Positions 1 to 22,808 of a stretch of 64,000 nt of DNA are shown one piece after another. The stretch is from Amyelois transitella (lineage: Eukaryota; Arthropoda; Insecta; Lepidoptera; Pyralidae): positions 1,364,001 to 1,428,000 of the forward strand of contig NC_083528.1 of NCBI RefSeq assembly GCF_032362555.1. The letters run 5' to 3'. The notes under the pieces are model-generated. The model was not told where the DNA came from and did no database searches. It saw only the letters and a program-made list of their open reading frames with translations. Every line of letters starts with the position of its first letter. The stretch's first letter is position 1. Made by a program: the position numbers and the translations under genes.

Positions 1-112
1 TCATCGTAATCGGTTCAGTAGTTTTTTTGCGTGAAAGAGTAACAAACATCCATACTGACATCCTGACATACTCACAAACTTTCGCATTTATAATATTAGT
101 AGGATAATCAAA
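1..112 (-). mobile_element. Helitron-like, 5' end, cut by window edge
   Basis: GCATTTATAATATTAGTAGGA in reverse. Confidence 0.7.
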
Positions 113-292
113 TTGTGTCCTAGGTATTTAATGCTTCAATTTCGTTGAAATTTATTTCGGTGGATTTGAGTAAATTTAATAACCTTAACATTTTCAATAA
201 CACGCAAACGGAATTGTGGGTAACAGCCAGTTATTATATAAACGGTGAAAAAACGCTCACTCACTGATCACGAAAACTCAAAAACTACTAAG

Positions 293-384
293 CCAATACA
301 TACATACATATAGTCACGACTATATCCCTTTCGGGGTAGACAGAGCCAACAGTCTTGAAAAGACTGATAGACCACTTTGTACTA
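293..384 (-). mobile_element. S1 fragment (3' end)
   Basis: Tail and about 75 bp of body only. Confidence 0.75.
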
Positions 385-696
385 AGCCACTCTTTACTAA
401 GCCAATGAAGATGAAATTTGATAGAACGATAGATTGTAACCAGGACCTAGACCTAGATATAAATAAGTAGGTTATTTTTATTAAGTTATTGTTGAAAAAG
501 TAGCTACAAGGTAAACGCTAGATAGGTCAATTTTTGAATTTGATCCGCAATGGATGATAATCTATTTGTCTTACGTTCGATTCCTAGTCAGGCCATGATG
601 TAAACCAAACTTTTCCTTATCACACTGGATCACGTCAAGAATATGTGAATCACTACACATTTATAAAGTCCCCCTATTTCCTCTATCTGTATGTAT

Positions 697-787
697 GCGA
701 AGGAAGTATGCAGAGATCGTGGCAAGTGGAAAGATGTAGTCTCTGCCTACCCCTCCGGGAAAGAGGCGTGATTTTATTTATGTATGC
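697..787 (+). mobile_element. LTG 3' fragment
   Basis: Last 90 bp, tail short. Confidence 0.78.
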
Positions 788-867
788 GCTATTCCCATAA
801 AGTAGTGGAAGGATTTCGTTCCTGTTTAAAATGTTTGAAAGAGCGTTTTCAGAGGAATGTTTATAAG

Positions 868-924
868 TATGTATAAATGCTACCCGTGTGAAGCCGGGCC
901 CGAAGCCGGGGCGAGTCGCTAGTT
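868..924 (+). mobile_element. Helitron-like 3' end, second type
   Basis: GAAGCCGGGGCGAGTCGCTAGT end. Confidence 0.55.
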
Positions 925-1310
925 ACATATAAAACATACTATCGTCAATTGAGAACTCATCTCATTTCAGGAACGCTCAACATAGTTTGGGTTTTTTTAT
1001 TTTTTTTAATACATATTAATTATCTAAAACAACATCGAGAAAACGATAGAAAAAAACACAGAAAATACACAAAAAAGAAAAATACATTTATTAAACGTTC
1101 ACAAAACCAACAATCAAGGCATGAAAGAGATTTGAGACAAAAGACACAATACAATTCGATTGAGGCATGCAAAATTATACAAAAACTACACAATTATACA
1201 CAACACAATACACATTCATCATAATTATTGATGTTTACATTAATTAATTACAACAATCAAATTAAAACATACATAAGTATAACAAATTTCACAAAATAAT
1301 ATTATTTCAG

Positions 1311-1437
1311 TTCAAATTTTGACTTACGTGTGGAATGTGAACGAGTGTACGTTAGGATGGCGGCAAACTGTCTTCCTTTGTGGACGGAGGTGGCTGGACC
1401 AGACTTCACGGCGCATGCGTGGGAGGTTTATCCTTAA
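1311..1437 (+). CDS. candidate 3'-terminal coding exon of an upstream gene
   Basis: An acceptor (attatttcag) at 1301-1310 is followed by a 42-codon open frame ending in TAA at 1435-1437. The frame implies a phase-2 intron. The peptide is balanced and not repeat-like (contains ECERVYVRMAANC and PLWTEVAGPDFTAHAWEVYP), and the exon is much more GC-rich than its surroundings. An S1 copy follows 35 bp after the stop; the first good AATAAA is near 2231. I do not recognise the family. It could be chance, but composition and peptide look coding. Confidence 0.42.
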
Positions 1438-1471
1438 ACCATTACTAATGTTTCACGAAGACTGTTAATGT

Positions 1472-1741
1472 AACATACATACATATAATCACGTCTATAT
1501 CCCTTGCGGGGTAGACAGAGCCAACAAAAAAATAACAGTCTTGAAGATGATAGGCCACGTTCAGCTGTTTGGCTAAATGATAGAATTGAGATTAAGATAT
1601 AGTGACAGGTTGCTAGCCCGTCGCCTAAAAGGAGAATCCCAAGTTTATAAGCCAATCCCTTAGTCGCCTTTAACAACATCCATGGGAAAGAGATGGAGTG
1701 GGCCTATTCTTTTTTCTGTTAGGGCCGGGAACCACACGGTT
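1472..1741 (-). mobile_element. S1, near full length
   Basis: Tail to head, with a small insertion near 1526. Confidence 0.85.
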
Positions 1742-1967
1742 AATGCAAAAGTTGCGGCGGTCAGAGAGTCCTAACGGTAAGAAACTGGCATATTCTGACA
1801 GTAGTTGGGTTCATGTAAAAACCCGACTCACCCAATTCAGGATTGTGGTCAGAGGCGGAGAGGAGGTCACACTGGCTTTCTCTAGAGACGTGAATATGCA
1901 ATAGGTGACGCCATGAGGTTCATCCTCACGAGAGAATGTTTCACGTACAAAATATTGTCTAGGTCAT

Positions 1968-2197
1968 GTGATTTAGAATAGGACCGCTCCCTCACTTTCC
2001 TATGGACGTTGTAAAAGGCGACTAAAAGATAGGCTCACAAATTTAAGATTCTTCTTTTAGGCGATGGGCTAGCAACCTGTCACTATTTGAAACTTAATTT
2101 CAATCGCCAAATAGCTGATCTTGGCTTATCGTTCTTTTCAAGTTGTTGGATCTGTATACCCCGTAAGGGATATAGACGTGATTATATGTATGTAATG
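1968..2197 (+). mobile_element. S1, head truncated
   Basis: Begins in GAATAGGACC; ends TATGTATGTA. Confidence 0.82.
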
Positions 2198-2781
2198 TAG
2201 CATGTAGAAAATATTGCGTTTTTTTTGTTCAATAAATACATTCATTTAATATCGCAGCTCGTCCCGCGACATACGAAAACCTCATTAATATAGCTAATCA
2301 TCATAATTAGTACATTTAAGTGAGTATTTTTTATCTTTTAAAGATTGAGAAGAAAGTGAGTATTTTTTTTATTTAAATTTTTTATTTTCCTTTCGTGGTA
2401 AGGGTCGCACCACCAAAAAGTCTTTGTAACATTTCAAACTCAAGCGAAAGTCAACCTTCTCCCATTAAATTAAAACCTAATTTAAACCTGTAATCAATGT
2501 TCAAAGTTTAACGACACTAATTTACCTAAGAGCTGTTCTTTGTTTACCAATTAATTTTAGACTTTGTCTCCAAGCTATTAAGATTTAATTTCATTAATTA
2601 GTGAGTGTTGAGTTTGTCGAATGTTTACCGTGAATGCAATTTGTTCAGTCTCTTTGTTGTTTATTGTTTTGTCTGGTAAAAGGGTCTGCTTTTAAAAGGA
2701 TAATCTTAGTTTTTTGCATTTTGGTAGAGAAGAGAAAAATTGCTAGTCAGTACTATATAATCACGTTTGTTATATTATACA

Positions 2782-3014
2782 TCTATACTTATGAATATTA
2801 TAAAGCTGAAGAGTTTGTTTGTTTGATTGCGCTAATCTCAGTAACTACTGGTTCGAATTGAAAAATTTAGGCTATATACATCACGCTGCAACTAAAAGGA
2901 GCAAAGATATAATGGAAAATGTGAAAAAAAACGGGGAAATTTATTCATCCTTGAGGGCTTCAATGATGCCCAATATAACTATTCCACGCGGACGAAGTCG
3001 CGGGCACAGCTAGT
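2782..3014 (+). mobile_element. Helitron-like, full length
   Basis: TCTATACT...ACAGCTAGT. Confidence 0.78.
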
Positions 3015-3041
3015 GTTTAAAAAATAACATGTACGTACAAT

Positions 3042-3140
3042 GGCGGACTAATCCCAATTGGGATTTCTTCCAGTCAACCAAAATATAAAGGAAAATCCGT
3101 AACCAAATATGCAACGCACATAAAAAGCATTGAGGATGCG
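3042..3140 (+). repeat. short interspersed repeat
   Basis: GGGATTTCTTCCAGTCAACC...AAAAAGCATTGAGGATGC; second copy at 26622-26722. Confidence 0.6.
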
Positions 3141-3217
3141 TTATGAATGTGGTTACTTAGAACCAACTACTACTTTCATTATCTTTCTGGGGTAAGTCCC
3201 GATTGGGTGCACATCAC

Positions 3218-3265
3218 ATCTCTCTGATGAGGAGCCCGGGGTCCGGCTTTGACCACGATTCTATA
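3218..3265 (-). mobile_element. tSINE-B 3' fragment
   Basis: GAGGAGCCCGGGG motif. Confidence 0.6.
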
Positions 3266-3310
3266 ATCCAACTCCTATCTTAAACACGTGAAAGACACCT
3301 AACAGGCTTC

Positions 3311-3375
3311 GTAGCGAAGAGACGTACCTATTCTGTAAGTCGCTCACTTACAGAATAGGTACGTCTCATCGCTAC
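3311..3375. repeat. 30-bp hairpin, 5-base loop
   Basis: Arms 3311-3340 and 3346-3375 pair with one mismatch; loop CGCTC. Confidence 0.9.
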
Positions 3376-3432
3376 CTATATATCAAAGACATATTCTGTA
3401 ACAAAATAAAGTCAATCAGGTGAAACGCTAGT

Positions 3433-3598
3433 AACCTTGGGATTCATCTTTTAGGCGACTCGCAACCTGTCACAATGTCTGAATCTCGATTCCATCTTCG
3501 TAGTGTCATCCAGTTAAACGTGGCCTTTCAGTTCCAGACTGTTGGCTCTGTCTACCCCGCAAGGAGTAAAGTCGTGACTATTATGTATGTATGTATAT
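3433..3598 (+). mobile_element. S1, 3' half
   Basis: Starts in the TTGGGATTC body motif; tail intact. Confidence 0.8.
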
Positions 3599-3904
3599 GT
3601 ACCTACTTATTGTAAAGAACTTATAAATAGTTATTTTAAGTTTACCAAGAAATTTCACTTTAAAGTACTTACAGACTTGTGTGTAGTTTGGTGAAAATTT
3701 AAGCTCATTTTGTCAAGTTTTATCTCCCGCGGTAACTTTATGAGCTTTGATGAAGCTTGATGTTAGATTAAGCTCCCGTCTGGCAAGGTAAGTACTTACC
3801 TACACAAACATATCTCGTATCCATACATATAATAATAAAACTGAAGTTTATCTGTACATTGAAATAATTAACTTAAAAAACCAAAAGATTTTCGACGGCT
3901 ACAT

Positions 3905-4053
3905 AATCAGATAGACATAGATAAGACAGATAGAGTCAGCTGTCTTAAAAAATACTGAAAAACCACATTCAGCTGTCTGGCTTAATGATATGATTGAGAT
4001 TCAAATAGTGACAGGTTGCTAGCCCATCGCCTTAAAGAAAAATCCCAATAATA
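3905..4053 (-). mobile_element. S1, diverged fragment
   Basis: Weakly conserved tail, clear body. Confidence 0.6.
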
Positions 4054-4234
4054 AAATAGGTGTACGTACTTACCCCTGATTAACTTATACAAACAAACAA
4101 ACTAACTTAACGTAGTTGTTCTTTGATTAGATAAGTGAGTTAAGGTTAGGGAGATTCTTTATAAATAAGTTATTGTTGAGAGTTTAAGAGATCGAATATG
4201 ATTTTTTTAATAAGTGTTTCATTAAGGACCTGCG

Positions 4235-4455
4235 ATATTCCTACGCCACACGTCACAACAGCCAACACGCGACGCTGTTAGTCAAAAACAGCGAAAAGTC
4301 TGAATCGCGCAAGCAAAGATTTCACGGATTGGAGCATACTTATATACAACCTCCAAAACAACATCGTCTGTCGCGCGATTCCCCAAGTATAACACCTAGC
4401 GTGACGGAAGATCTTCCCTTTGGTGGCGGTCGAGCCATAATCATCGCTCCCGCTA
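4235..4455. mobile_element. solo-LTR-like repeat, diverged copy
   Basis: Shares GATTTCACGGATTGGAGCA and GATCTTCCCTTTGGTGGCGG with 45090-45344. Confidence 0.55.
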
Positions 4456-4556
4456 CAGTACCATCATCTTGATTATACCAACACAACTATTAAAGCCAAT
4501 AAGTCAACCAACATTCCCTAACTTTTATCATCTAATTTCCTAACAGTATTCCCGAT

Positions 4557-4850
4557 ATGAGTGCCGTATGGTTTCCGGCACCAATACAGTGCCGTGTGGT
4601 TTCCGGCACCAATACAAAAAAGAATAGGACCACTCCATCTCTTTCCCATGGATGTCGTAAAAGCCGACTAAGGGGTAGGCTTATAAACTTAGGATTCTTC
4701 TTTTAGGCGATGGGCTAGCAACCTGTCACTATTTGAATCTCAATCCTATCTTAAAGCCAAATAGCTGAACGTGGCCTATCAGTCTTTACAAGACTGTAGG
4801 CTCTGTCTACCCCGCAAGGGATATAGACGTGATTGTATGTATGTATGTAT
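4557..4850 (+). mobile_element. S1, full length with doubled head
   Basis: The first 27 bp are repeated in tandem. 11-bp target duplication gtattcccgat at 4546-4556 and 4851-4861. Confidence 0.85.
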
Positions 4851-5072
4851 GTATTCCCGATCGCGTATCCAGAATGAGCATTAATTCCGGGAGTTTGCCG
4901 ATGACAGCTGCTCCCGGCCGCTGTCATGTCCCAGAAATGATGAGGGACCACACGTTAGGTATGTCTGGGATAATTTGTAAGGTTGAGTTTCATTTTTATA
5001 CTGACATTGAAATAAGTAGTAAAGTTATAAGTATAGTAGGTAAGCTTCCCTTAAAATATGAAATGAGGAAAA

Positions 5073-5291
5073 TCCTTACATAATATTATAAATGCGAAAG
5101 TAACTCTGTCTGTTACGCTTTCACGTCTAAACCACAGAACCGATTTTGATTAAATTTGGTGCAGAAAAAGCGTTAACCCTGAGGTAGAACATAGGCTAAC
5201 TAAAATAACGAGACATTTTTATTGCGATAAAAGGATGAGAAGGGCTTAAAAGAGGGGATGAGAGATTGTCAGTGAACTAGCAACATCTAGT
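5073..5291 (+). mobile_element. Helitron-like, diverged type
   Basis: TCCTTACATAATATTATAAA start and ATCTAGT end. Confidence 0.6.
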
Positions 5292-5361
5292 TATAATTAT
5301 GAATTTGCAGCGCAGAAAAAATCTTTTATGAACCACTTAAAACGTGTGAATGTAAAATCTT

Positions 5362-5549
5362 AGACGAACGCACCTCGTTCAAATCGTGGACACCTTGGAA
5401 AATGATCAGATCAATAGTACTCACCGACAAACTCACAAGAAGAGAGTTATGAGTGTAGATTAAGCATAAGAAGTATGCAGGGATCGGGGCGTATAAAAAA
5501 AATGAAGTCACTGCCTACCCCTCCGGGAAAGAGGCGTTATTTTGTTTAT
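5362..5549 (+). mobile_element. LTG 3' fragment, diverged
   Basis: Frame broken by several changes. Confidence 0.72.
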
Positions 5550-5787
5550 ATAAGTACTAGAGAGCACCCGAGGCACCGTCCATAAACGAAAAATCCCGAA
5601 TCTTACGATCCCGCGGGATTTTCCAAAAATAAATATCTTAGCTGATGTCTCCTCTTCTTAGTTACAATTTACCTTCTTGCCAAATTTAATATTAATTGGC
5701 TCAGTAGTTTTGACATTTCGGGATCAGTGAGAAAAAAAAGTAATAAAAAAAAAATAACTTTTCGCTTTTACACAGAAGATAGATGTA

Positions 5788-6037
5788 TAAATAAAATAAA
5801 TAAATATATACGGGACAAATTACACGGATTGAGTTAGCGTCGAAGTAAGTTCGAGACTTGTGTCACGAGATACCAACTCAACGATACTATATTTTATAAT
5901 AAATACTTAGATAGATAAACACCCAAAACCCAGGCCGATCAGAAAAAGTTCTTTTCTCATCATTCCCTGGCTGGGATTCGAACCCGGGACCTCCGGTGTC
6001 ACAGACAAGCGTACTACCGCTGCGCCACAGAGGCCGT
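5788..6037 (-). mobile_element. tSINE-A, full length
   Basis: Both boxes present in reverse. Confidence 0.87.
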
Positions 6038-6309
6038 CTTAAGAGGGTATGAACAACTGAATTACCACATTTAATTTAAAAATTCCCCCTGGGCCATTAC
6101 GGATGGTCACCCTAACAGCTAAGTTTCAAGTTCGCTGTTATCGATCCCTGACCTACTTCTCTTTGCACACCACAGGACATTCTTAAGGGTTAATGTTATT
6201 GCATTTACGGCTTTTTATGACCACTGCGGTTCATAGGTTGAGAGTTGTTTGTCTTTATGTCAACGTGTTAAGGTACAGTTTGTAACATACGGTTACTATT
6301 CTTTAATTC

Positions 6310-6525
6310 ATACTCGTATAATCACGTCTATATCCCGGCTAGAGCGAGCTGTCTTGAAAGACTGATAGGTCACGTTCAGCTGTTAGGCTTAATGATGGAA
6401 TTGAGATTTAAATAGTGACACGTGGCTAGCCCATCGCCTAAAAGAAGAATCCCAAGTATGTAAGCTTTTTCTTTAGTCGCCTTTTACGACATCCATGGGA
6501 AAGAGATGGAGTTCTTTTTTATTTT
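6310..6525 (-). mobile_element. S1, head truncated
   Basis: Tail region shortened after CGTCTATATCCC. Confidence 0.78.
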
Positions 6526-6957
6526 GGCTGGAGCGGAAATTATCAAGATTTTCATATGTGTGCTAAGTTAACTTACCTATGTACTCATACTAAGTTAAAT
6601 ACTTAGTTAGCCATGAGAAACCTCCTATTTTTAATGTCAGTTAACCTCTCTTCTCTAAACAAACCAAATCCGCGCAATTCCTCCGGTCGTCGCCTTAACA
6701 GTCGTCAGAATGTTGTAATTTGGCGGGAAAATGCCGCCATGACTGTGTACATTGTGATGTTTTTTCGTATTAACTTTTTATCCTTCTATTTTCTTTGGCA
6801 TTTCTTGTTTATTTATGAGTACTTGGGTACATCTTTGTTAAGAGATTGGCTCGTTGTATGCCGACTGACAATGCATGTAAGTCTACTCCGTGAAAAGATT
6901 TGGCAAAGCTGTATTATAAAGAATGTTAAATATGAGTAGTCCCATAATACGTATATA

Positions 6958-7129
6958 TACATACATAAATCACGCCTTTTTCCCGGAGAGGTAGGCAGAG
7001 ACCGCTTTCCACGTGTCAGAATCCCTGCATGCTTCTTTCACTTTGTCGTTTCGGGTACTCTTGACCTGACCTTTTGCCACAATGTCTCCGATTTGATCAA
7101 GGTACGTTCGTCTAGGCCTTCCCACTCTA
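6958..7129 (-). mobile_element. LTG 3' fragment
   Basis: Contains the GRPRRTYLDQ-coding part in reverse. Confidence 0.77.
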
Positions 7130-7439
7130 TTTGTCCTACACTTTTAATACATAGTAATATATATGTAACTGAAATCTTGCATTCTTTACATTATCTACCT
7201 AGACAATATATAGAATGCCCAAAGCGAGCAACTCCTTAGCCACGCGCGACGCCATCTTTATCGCGCGAAAACCTATCCCTGTCTCGTTTCACTTCATAAT
7301 AAAAAGTGTAACAGCGATAGTTTTTAAAAATATTTTCGCACTTTCCCTAAGAATTGTGTACACTGCCGAATTAGCAAACGGCAATGTGTTTATAAGACTT
7401 ATATTGGGAACAATAAACATTTAATTTTATTCTAATTTC

Positions 7440-7571
7440 TTCACTCCATCTCTTTCCCATGGATGTCTCTGTCATTAAGTCAAATAGCTGAACGTGGCCA
7501 TTCAGTCTTTTCAAGACGGTTGGCTCTGTCTATCCCGCAAGGGTTAAAGACGTGACCATATGTAATGTAAT
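7440..7571 (+). mobile_element. S1, internally deleted
   Basis: CCATGGATGTC is joined directly to the CATTAAG part of the body. Confidence 0.75.
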
Positions 7572-7669
7572 GTCGTATTTCTTGAAGTGCAGAAAATTCA
7601 TTCGTACATACTACCTCTAAGAGAATTATCAAAAACTGAAACTATCAGCTGAGTTTAAGTAAAATTATG

Positions 7670-8062
7670 ACTAGGCTCGCCGTCTCACCTGGGCTGCGAG
7701 GGGGCGGACGATCCCACGGGAGCTCCCGCGACGGATATGACGGCCCGGACGCGCATACATTGATCCGCATCCGAGGATAAATCCGTAGATTATTTCCTCG
7801 CTAGCTTACCGCGCGCGGTTTCACATGCGTAATAGTCTTTGTTTGTTTCTTTTATTACGTGCGCAGATTGATCTGCGCTAGCACTTATGCCATAACTGAT
7901 AATCAGCGTATTGCTCTATAGCAATACATTCGTTGAATTGTGAGCTTTTTGTATTGCTGCAACTCACACCCTAATTAATTTGTATTCCATATGTAATTGT
8001 AAGTTATGTGTAGCAAATCAAATAAATGAATTATCTATTTATCTATCTATCTAATCTCACGC
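7670..8062 (+). mobile_element. probable retroelement 3' end with TATC tail
   Basis: A GC-rich 5' part (7670-7830), an AT-rich part, AATAAA and a (TATC)n end. Family not recognised. Confidence 0.4.
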
Positions 8063-8345
8063 CCAAGGTGGTATTGTTCAGAGAAACTTTTTTGTTTTTT
8101 TAATCCCTAGATACAAAGATTTTATATTTGTTTTTGTCTTTAAGGGGTGAATTTGGAAAAATCCTATCTTACTTCAGCACTACGTGATAACATAAAGCTA
8201 GTGTCCAAATTTGAAGTTCATAACTTTTACAGTTAAGGCTGGACGTTGATGAGTCAGTCAGCTTTTTTTTATAAGATACCTAAATAGAAAATAGATGAAC
8301 ATGGCGATAAAATACCACATTAAGTTTTGTTGAGATTCTTTCAGG

Positions 8346-8600
8346 CTAGTGTAAAAAGTGTTGGATTGTATCAAAGTGAGAAAGCTCCAATATTTTGGAC
8401 AAGTCATGAGAGGGGAAAGATACCTACCGTTTTATTCAACAAGAGAAGATCCAGGGTTTACTTAAACCTGGAAGAAAGACCTCGTGGCTGAAGAATTTAA
8501 GAGGTTTAACTGGTATATGCCCGGACGGTCTTTCATGCAGAAGTCTAATCATGGTGGTCGCCATTCGATGAGAAACGACGCTTTAACAACAAGGTCATAA
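8346..8600 (+). mobile_element. remnant of a second LINE type (ORF2 C-terminus)
   Basis: Broken frame with Y/FGQVMRGERYL-like and SWLKNLRGLTG motifs, typical of another insect endonuclease-reverse transcriptase C-terminus. Not LTG. Confidence 0.5.
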
Positions 8601-8659
8601 GTAAATACAATATAAAGGCTGGAAAAAAAAAAATTCATTATTTTCACCCATATCAAGAT

Positions 8660-8850
8660 TCTTCTCTTTCCCTTTGATGTCGTAGAAGGCGACTAAGGAA
8701 CAGGCTTATATACTTGTGATTCCTCTTTTAGGGGATGGGCTAGCAATCTGTCACTATTCGAATCTCAATTCTATCATTAAGCCAAACAGCTGAACTTGGC
8801 CTTTCAGTCTTTTGATGACTGTTGGCTCTGTCTACCCCGCAAGGGATATA
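8660..8850 (+). mobile_element. S1, both ends truncated
   Basis: Body intact; no TATG tail. Confidence 0.75.
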
Positions 8851-9166
8851 TCAAGATTCAAACGTTTGAAAACAATAATTTTATCTCAAGATATATCGCC
8901 AGAACTTATACCTGCATCATCACGCGCGTGATTCGCACCTCGCAACATAGGAAGTTATTATGTGTAGGAAGTCGGGAGCGCTCCCTTCCGCTGCTAGGGC
9001 TCCAAGGCGCGAAATAGGGCTCCGATGAAGGTTCCCCTACTAGTTATATTCATAATTCACATTCAATACTTTTGTTCATTATTATGGGACATTTCAATAT
9101 CATAACTTTTTATTTTACAACATTGGTTGATGTTAAATAAATTAAGTACCTAATTAAAACTAAGTT

Positions 9167-9245
9167 TACTGTCGCTTCCAAAGCGTCAGTGCAGAAGTAG
9201 CGTTAACAAACTGCACTGCAGCATTTACTTCAACAACGACAACTC
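9167..9245 (-). mobile_element. M1-type fragment
   Basis: Partial match, diverged; shares flank type with 25731-25862. Confidence 0.5.
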
Positions 9246-9454
9246 CGCAATTATCCATACCTACTTAGAAAAGAAATGTGGACGAGAGAATACATTGTTA
9301 AGATAAATTGACTTATACGATTTTTAAATAATAAAAAATATATTTTTTTATGGATTGGCGTATTTAAAATCACGCCTCTTTCCTATTCATAGTATAATTA
9401 ATTTATGCACAAATAATGTACATTAATAATAAATTTCTTTCAAAATTTACATCT

Positions 9455-9632
9455 ATAGAATAGAATGATTTATTTCAAAATTGGATACAAGTTATCATTA
9501 ATTGACGTCACAATAATTAAATCGAATTATAACTACTACCGCTTCCATGTATGCGCATGTGTAGAAGAAGCGGCGGAACAAACTACACTGCAGCATTTAC
9601 ACCGGACGTCAATTTTCAAATATAAATCTCTA
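9455..9632 (-). mobile_element. M1, full length
   Basis: Reverse of the reference. Confidence 0.7.
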
Positions 9633-9751
9633 AGATAAGATAGATATGGCGAAATGCTAATATATAATAACCCATACTTTAAATAAATCTGAAATTTTAA
9701 CTAAGCTCATTTGATTAGTGTCTACAATCTGCGCGGGAGTTACTGCAGGCA

Positions 9752-9800
9752 ACATCTCTGGAGAGGAGCCCGGGGTGCCATTTTACGACCATGATCCCGG
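9752..9800 (-). mobile_element. tSINE-B 3' fragment
   Basis: TCTGGAGAGGAGCCCGGGG motif. Confidence 0.65.
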
Positions 9801-9925
9801 ATTGAGTAAATTTTAAGGATGAAACATCTATACAACCGCGAAAACGTAATCAAATTAACGCTCAGTACCTGGTTGACCGAGCGGTGACCTATTCTTTAAC
9901 AGAAGGTCATATCAAGGTTACATAT

Positions 9926-10105
9926 GTACATATATAAAATCACGCCTTTTCCACGGAAGGGTAGGCAGAGACTACAATTTGCCACTTGCCACGATCCCTG
10001 CATACTTATTTCGCTTCATCACCATTAATTAGTCTCGTCATATTCGTCGCTCGTCGGTTTCGGGTACTCTTGACCTGACCTTTTGCCAGAAAGTCTCAGA
10101 TTATT
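9926..10105 (-). mobile_element. LTG 3' fragment
   Basis: Diverged, with a short insertion near 10030. Confidence 0.72.
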
Positions 10106-10539
10106 GACATATTAAGATTGTTCACTTTTATTTTAGTACCTAAAGGTATAGACTGCAGTGATTCTTTAGAAGGAGAAAAAATAACAAGTCTTGACTATAA
10201 ATAATTTTATTAACTTATAATGAGTATCACAATTATATTATTTACATAACGATTATTTATTTTAGACTAGTACAAATAAGGTACCTACAACCTAGTGGGG
10301 AAGGCGTTTGCCTAACGGAGTCTGTGGGTTCAAATCTCGTGGAAATATACTAAGTTATTTCCGTTTGGGAAAGGCAGAAAAATAATTTAAAATAACATAG
10401 AATTACATAAAGTGTAAATCCATATTTCGTCTATACAAGTATAGATTAAATTTTACAAGGAGATATTCATAGTGTTTACTCCATCTCTTACCCGTGAATG
10501 TCGTAGAAGGTGACTAAGGGAAACTTTTTCACCTAGTTC

Positions 10540-10840
10540 AAAGTTAAGAGGTACAGGTTCAATTCCCACGGCCGTGCACCAATGACTATTTCCGAAGTAT
10601 TAGTTTCAATAGAGAAAACATCGCGAGGAAACCTGCACATTCAGGCAACTGGATGTGTAACCATGATCGATCCAACACGGGTTAGGTTCCCCTGCAAATA
10701 TTGCGGAGGTCAGATGGAAGTCGCTTCGTGTAAAAACCTGACTCACCCAATCCAGGATCCAAGGTCAAAGGCGCACCCCGGGCTCCTCTCCAGAGTGGTG
10801 AGGATGCAACCGGGACTAAAGCGATGAGGAAGAATAATCA
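10540..10840 (+). mobile_element. tSINE-B, nearly full length
   Basis: B box GGTTCAATTCC at 10556-10566; an S1 fragment lies just 5'. Confidence 0.82.
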
Positions 10841-10849
10841 TCCGAGACC

Positions 10850-10914
10850 CACTTCGTTTCTCATCATGCCCTGGCCGAGATTCGAACCTGGGACCTCCGG
10901 TGTCACAGACAATG
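10850..10914 (-). mobile_element. tSINE-A head fragment
   Basis: B box region only; wedged between two tSINE-B 3' ends. Confidence 0.7.
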
Positions 10915-10978
10915 GACAAAGGCGCACCCCGGGCTCCTATCCTGATTGCTGAAGATGCAACCGGGACTAAAGCTTGGA
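10915..10978 (+). mobile_element. tSINE-B 3' fragment
   Basis: Repeats the end of the copy at 10540. Confidence 0.68.
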
Positions 10979-11025
10979 AGATAACTAAACAAGTCTTCAT
11001 AATTCTATATTGTTATTATATCGAC

Positions 11026-11285
11026 GGCATCTGTGGCGCAGCGGCAGAACGCTTGTCTGTGACACCAGAGGTCCCGGGTTCGAATCCCGGCCAGGGCATG
11101 ATGAGAAAAGAACTTTTTCTGATTGGCCTGGATCTTGGATGTTTATCTATATAAGTATTTATTATAAAAATATAGTATCGTTGAGTTAATATCTCGTAAC
11201 ACAAGTCTCGAACTTACTTCGAGGCCTAACTCAATCAGTGTAATTTGTCCCGTATATATTTATTTATTTATTAATTATTTATTTA
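11026..11285 (+). mobile_element. tSINE-A, full length
   Basis: tRNA-like head with A box TGGCGCAGCGG (11034-11044) and B box GGTTCGAATCC (11077-11087), a unique body ending AATTTGTCCCGTATATA, and a TTTATTTA tail. It lies antisense at the end of ZAD gene A, touching its stop codon. Confidence 0.88.
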
Positions 11286-11287
11286 TT
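11282..11287 (-). promoter_or_regulatory. AATAAA poly(A) signal one base after the gene A stop
   Basis: On the minus strand AATAAA starts one base after TAA and several more copies follow (revcomp of TTTATT repeats, 11255-11287). These belong to the tail of the antisense tSINE-A copy. Confidence 0.55.
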
Positions 11288-11288
11288 G

Positions 11289-22808
<11,520 letters not shown>

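Larger units (their letters stand above)
1438..11025. other. intergenic, repeat-filled
   Basis: Between the listed repeats I see no convincing gene. Unassigned AT-rich stretches remain at 2200-2730, 4085-4230, 6040-6300 and 9000-9160. Confidence 0.6.

Noticed and set aside
949-1224. 91-codon Lys/Asn/Gln-rich ORF
   Set aside because: AT-rich low-complexity frame without splice support or motif.
11026-11100. tRNA gene
   Set aside because: A and B boxes are present, but the same sequence with a common 3' body recurs many times; it is a SINE head.
10582-11204. Several 60-85 codon ORFs
   Set aside because: They lie wholly in tSINE-A and tSINE-B copies.
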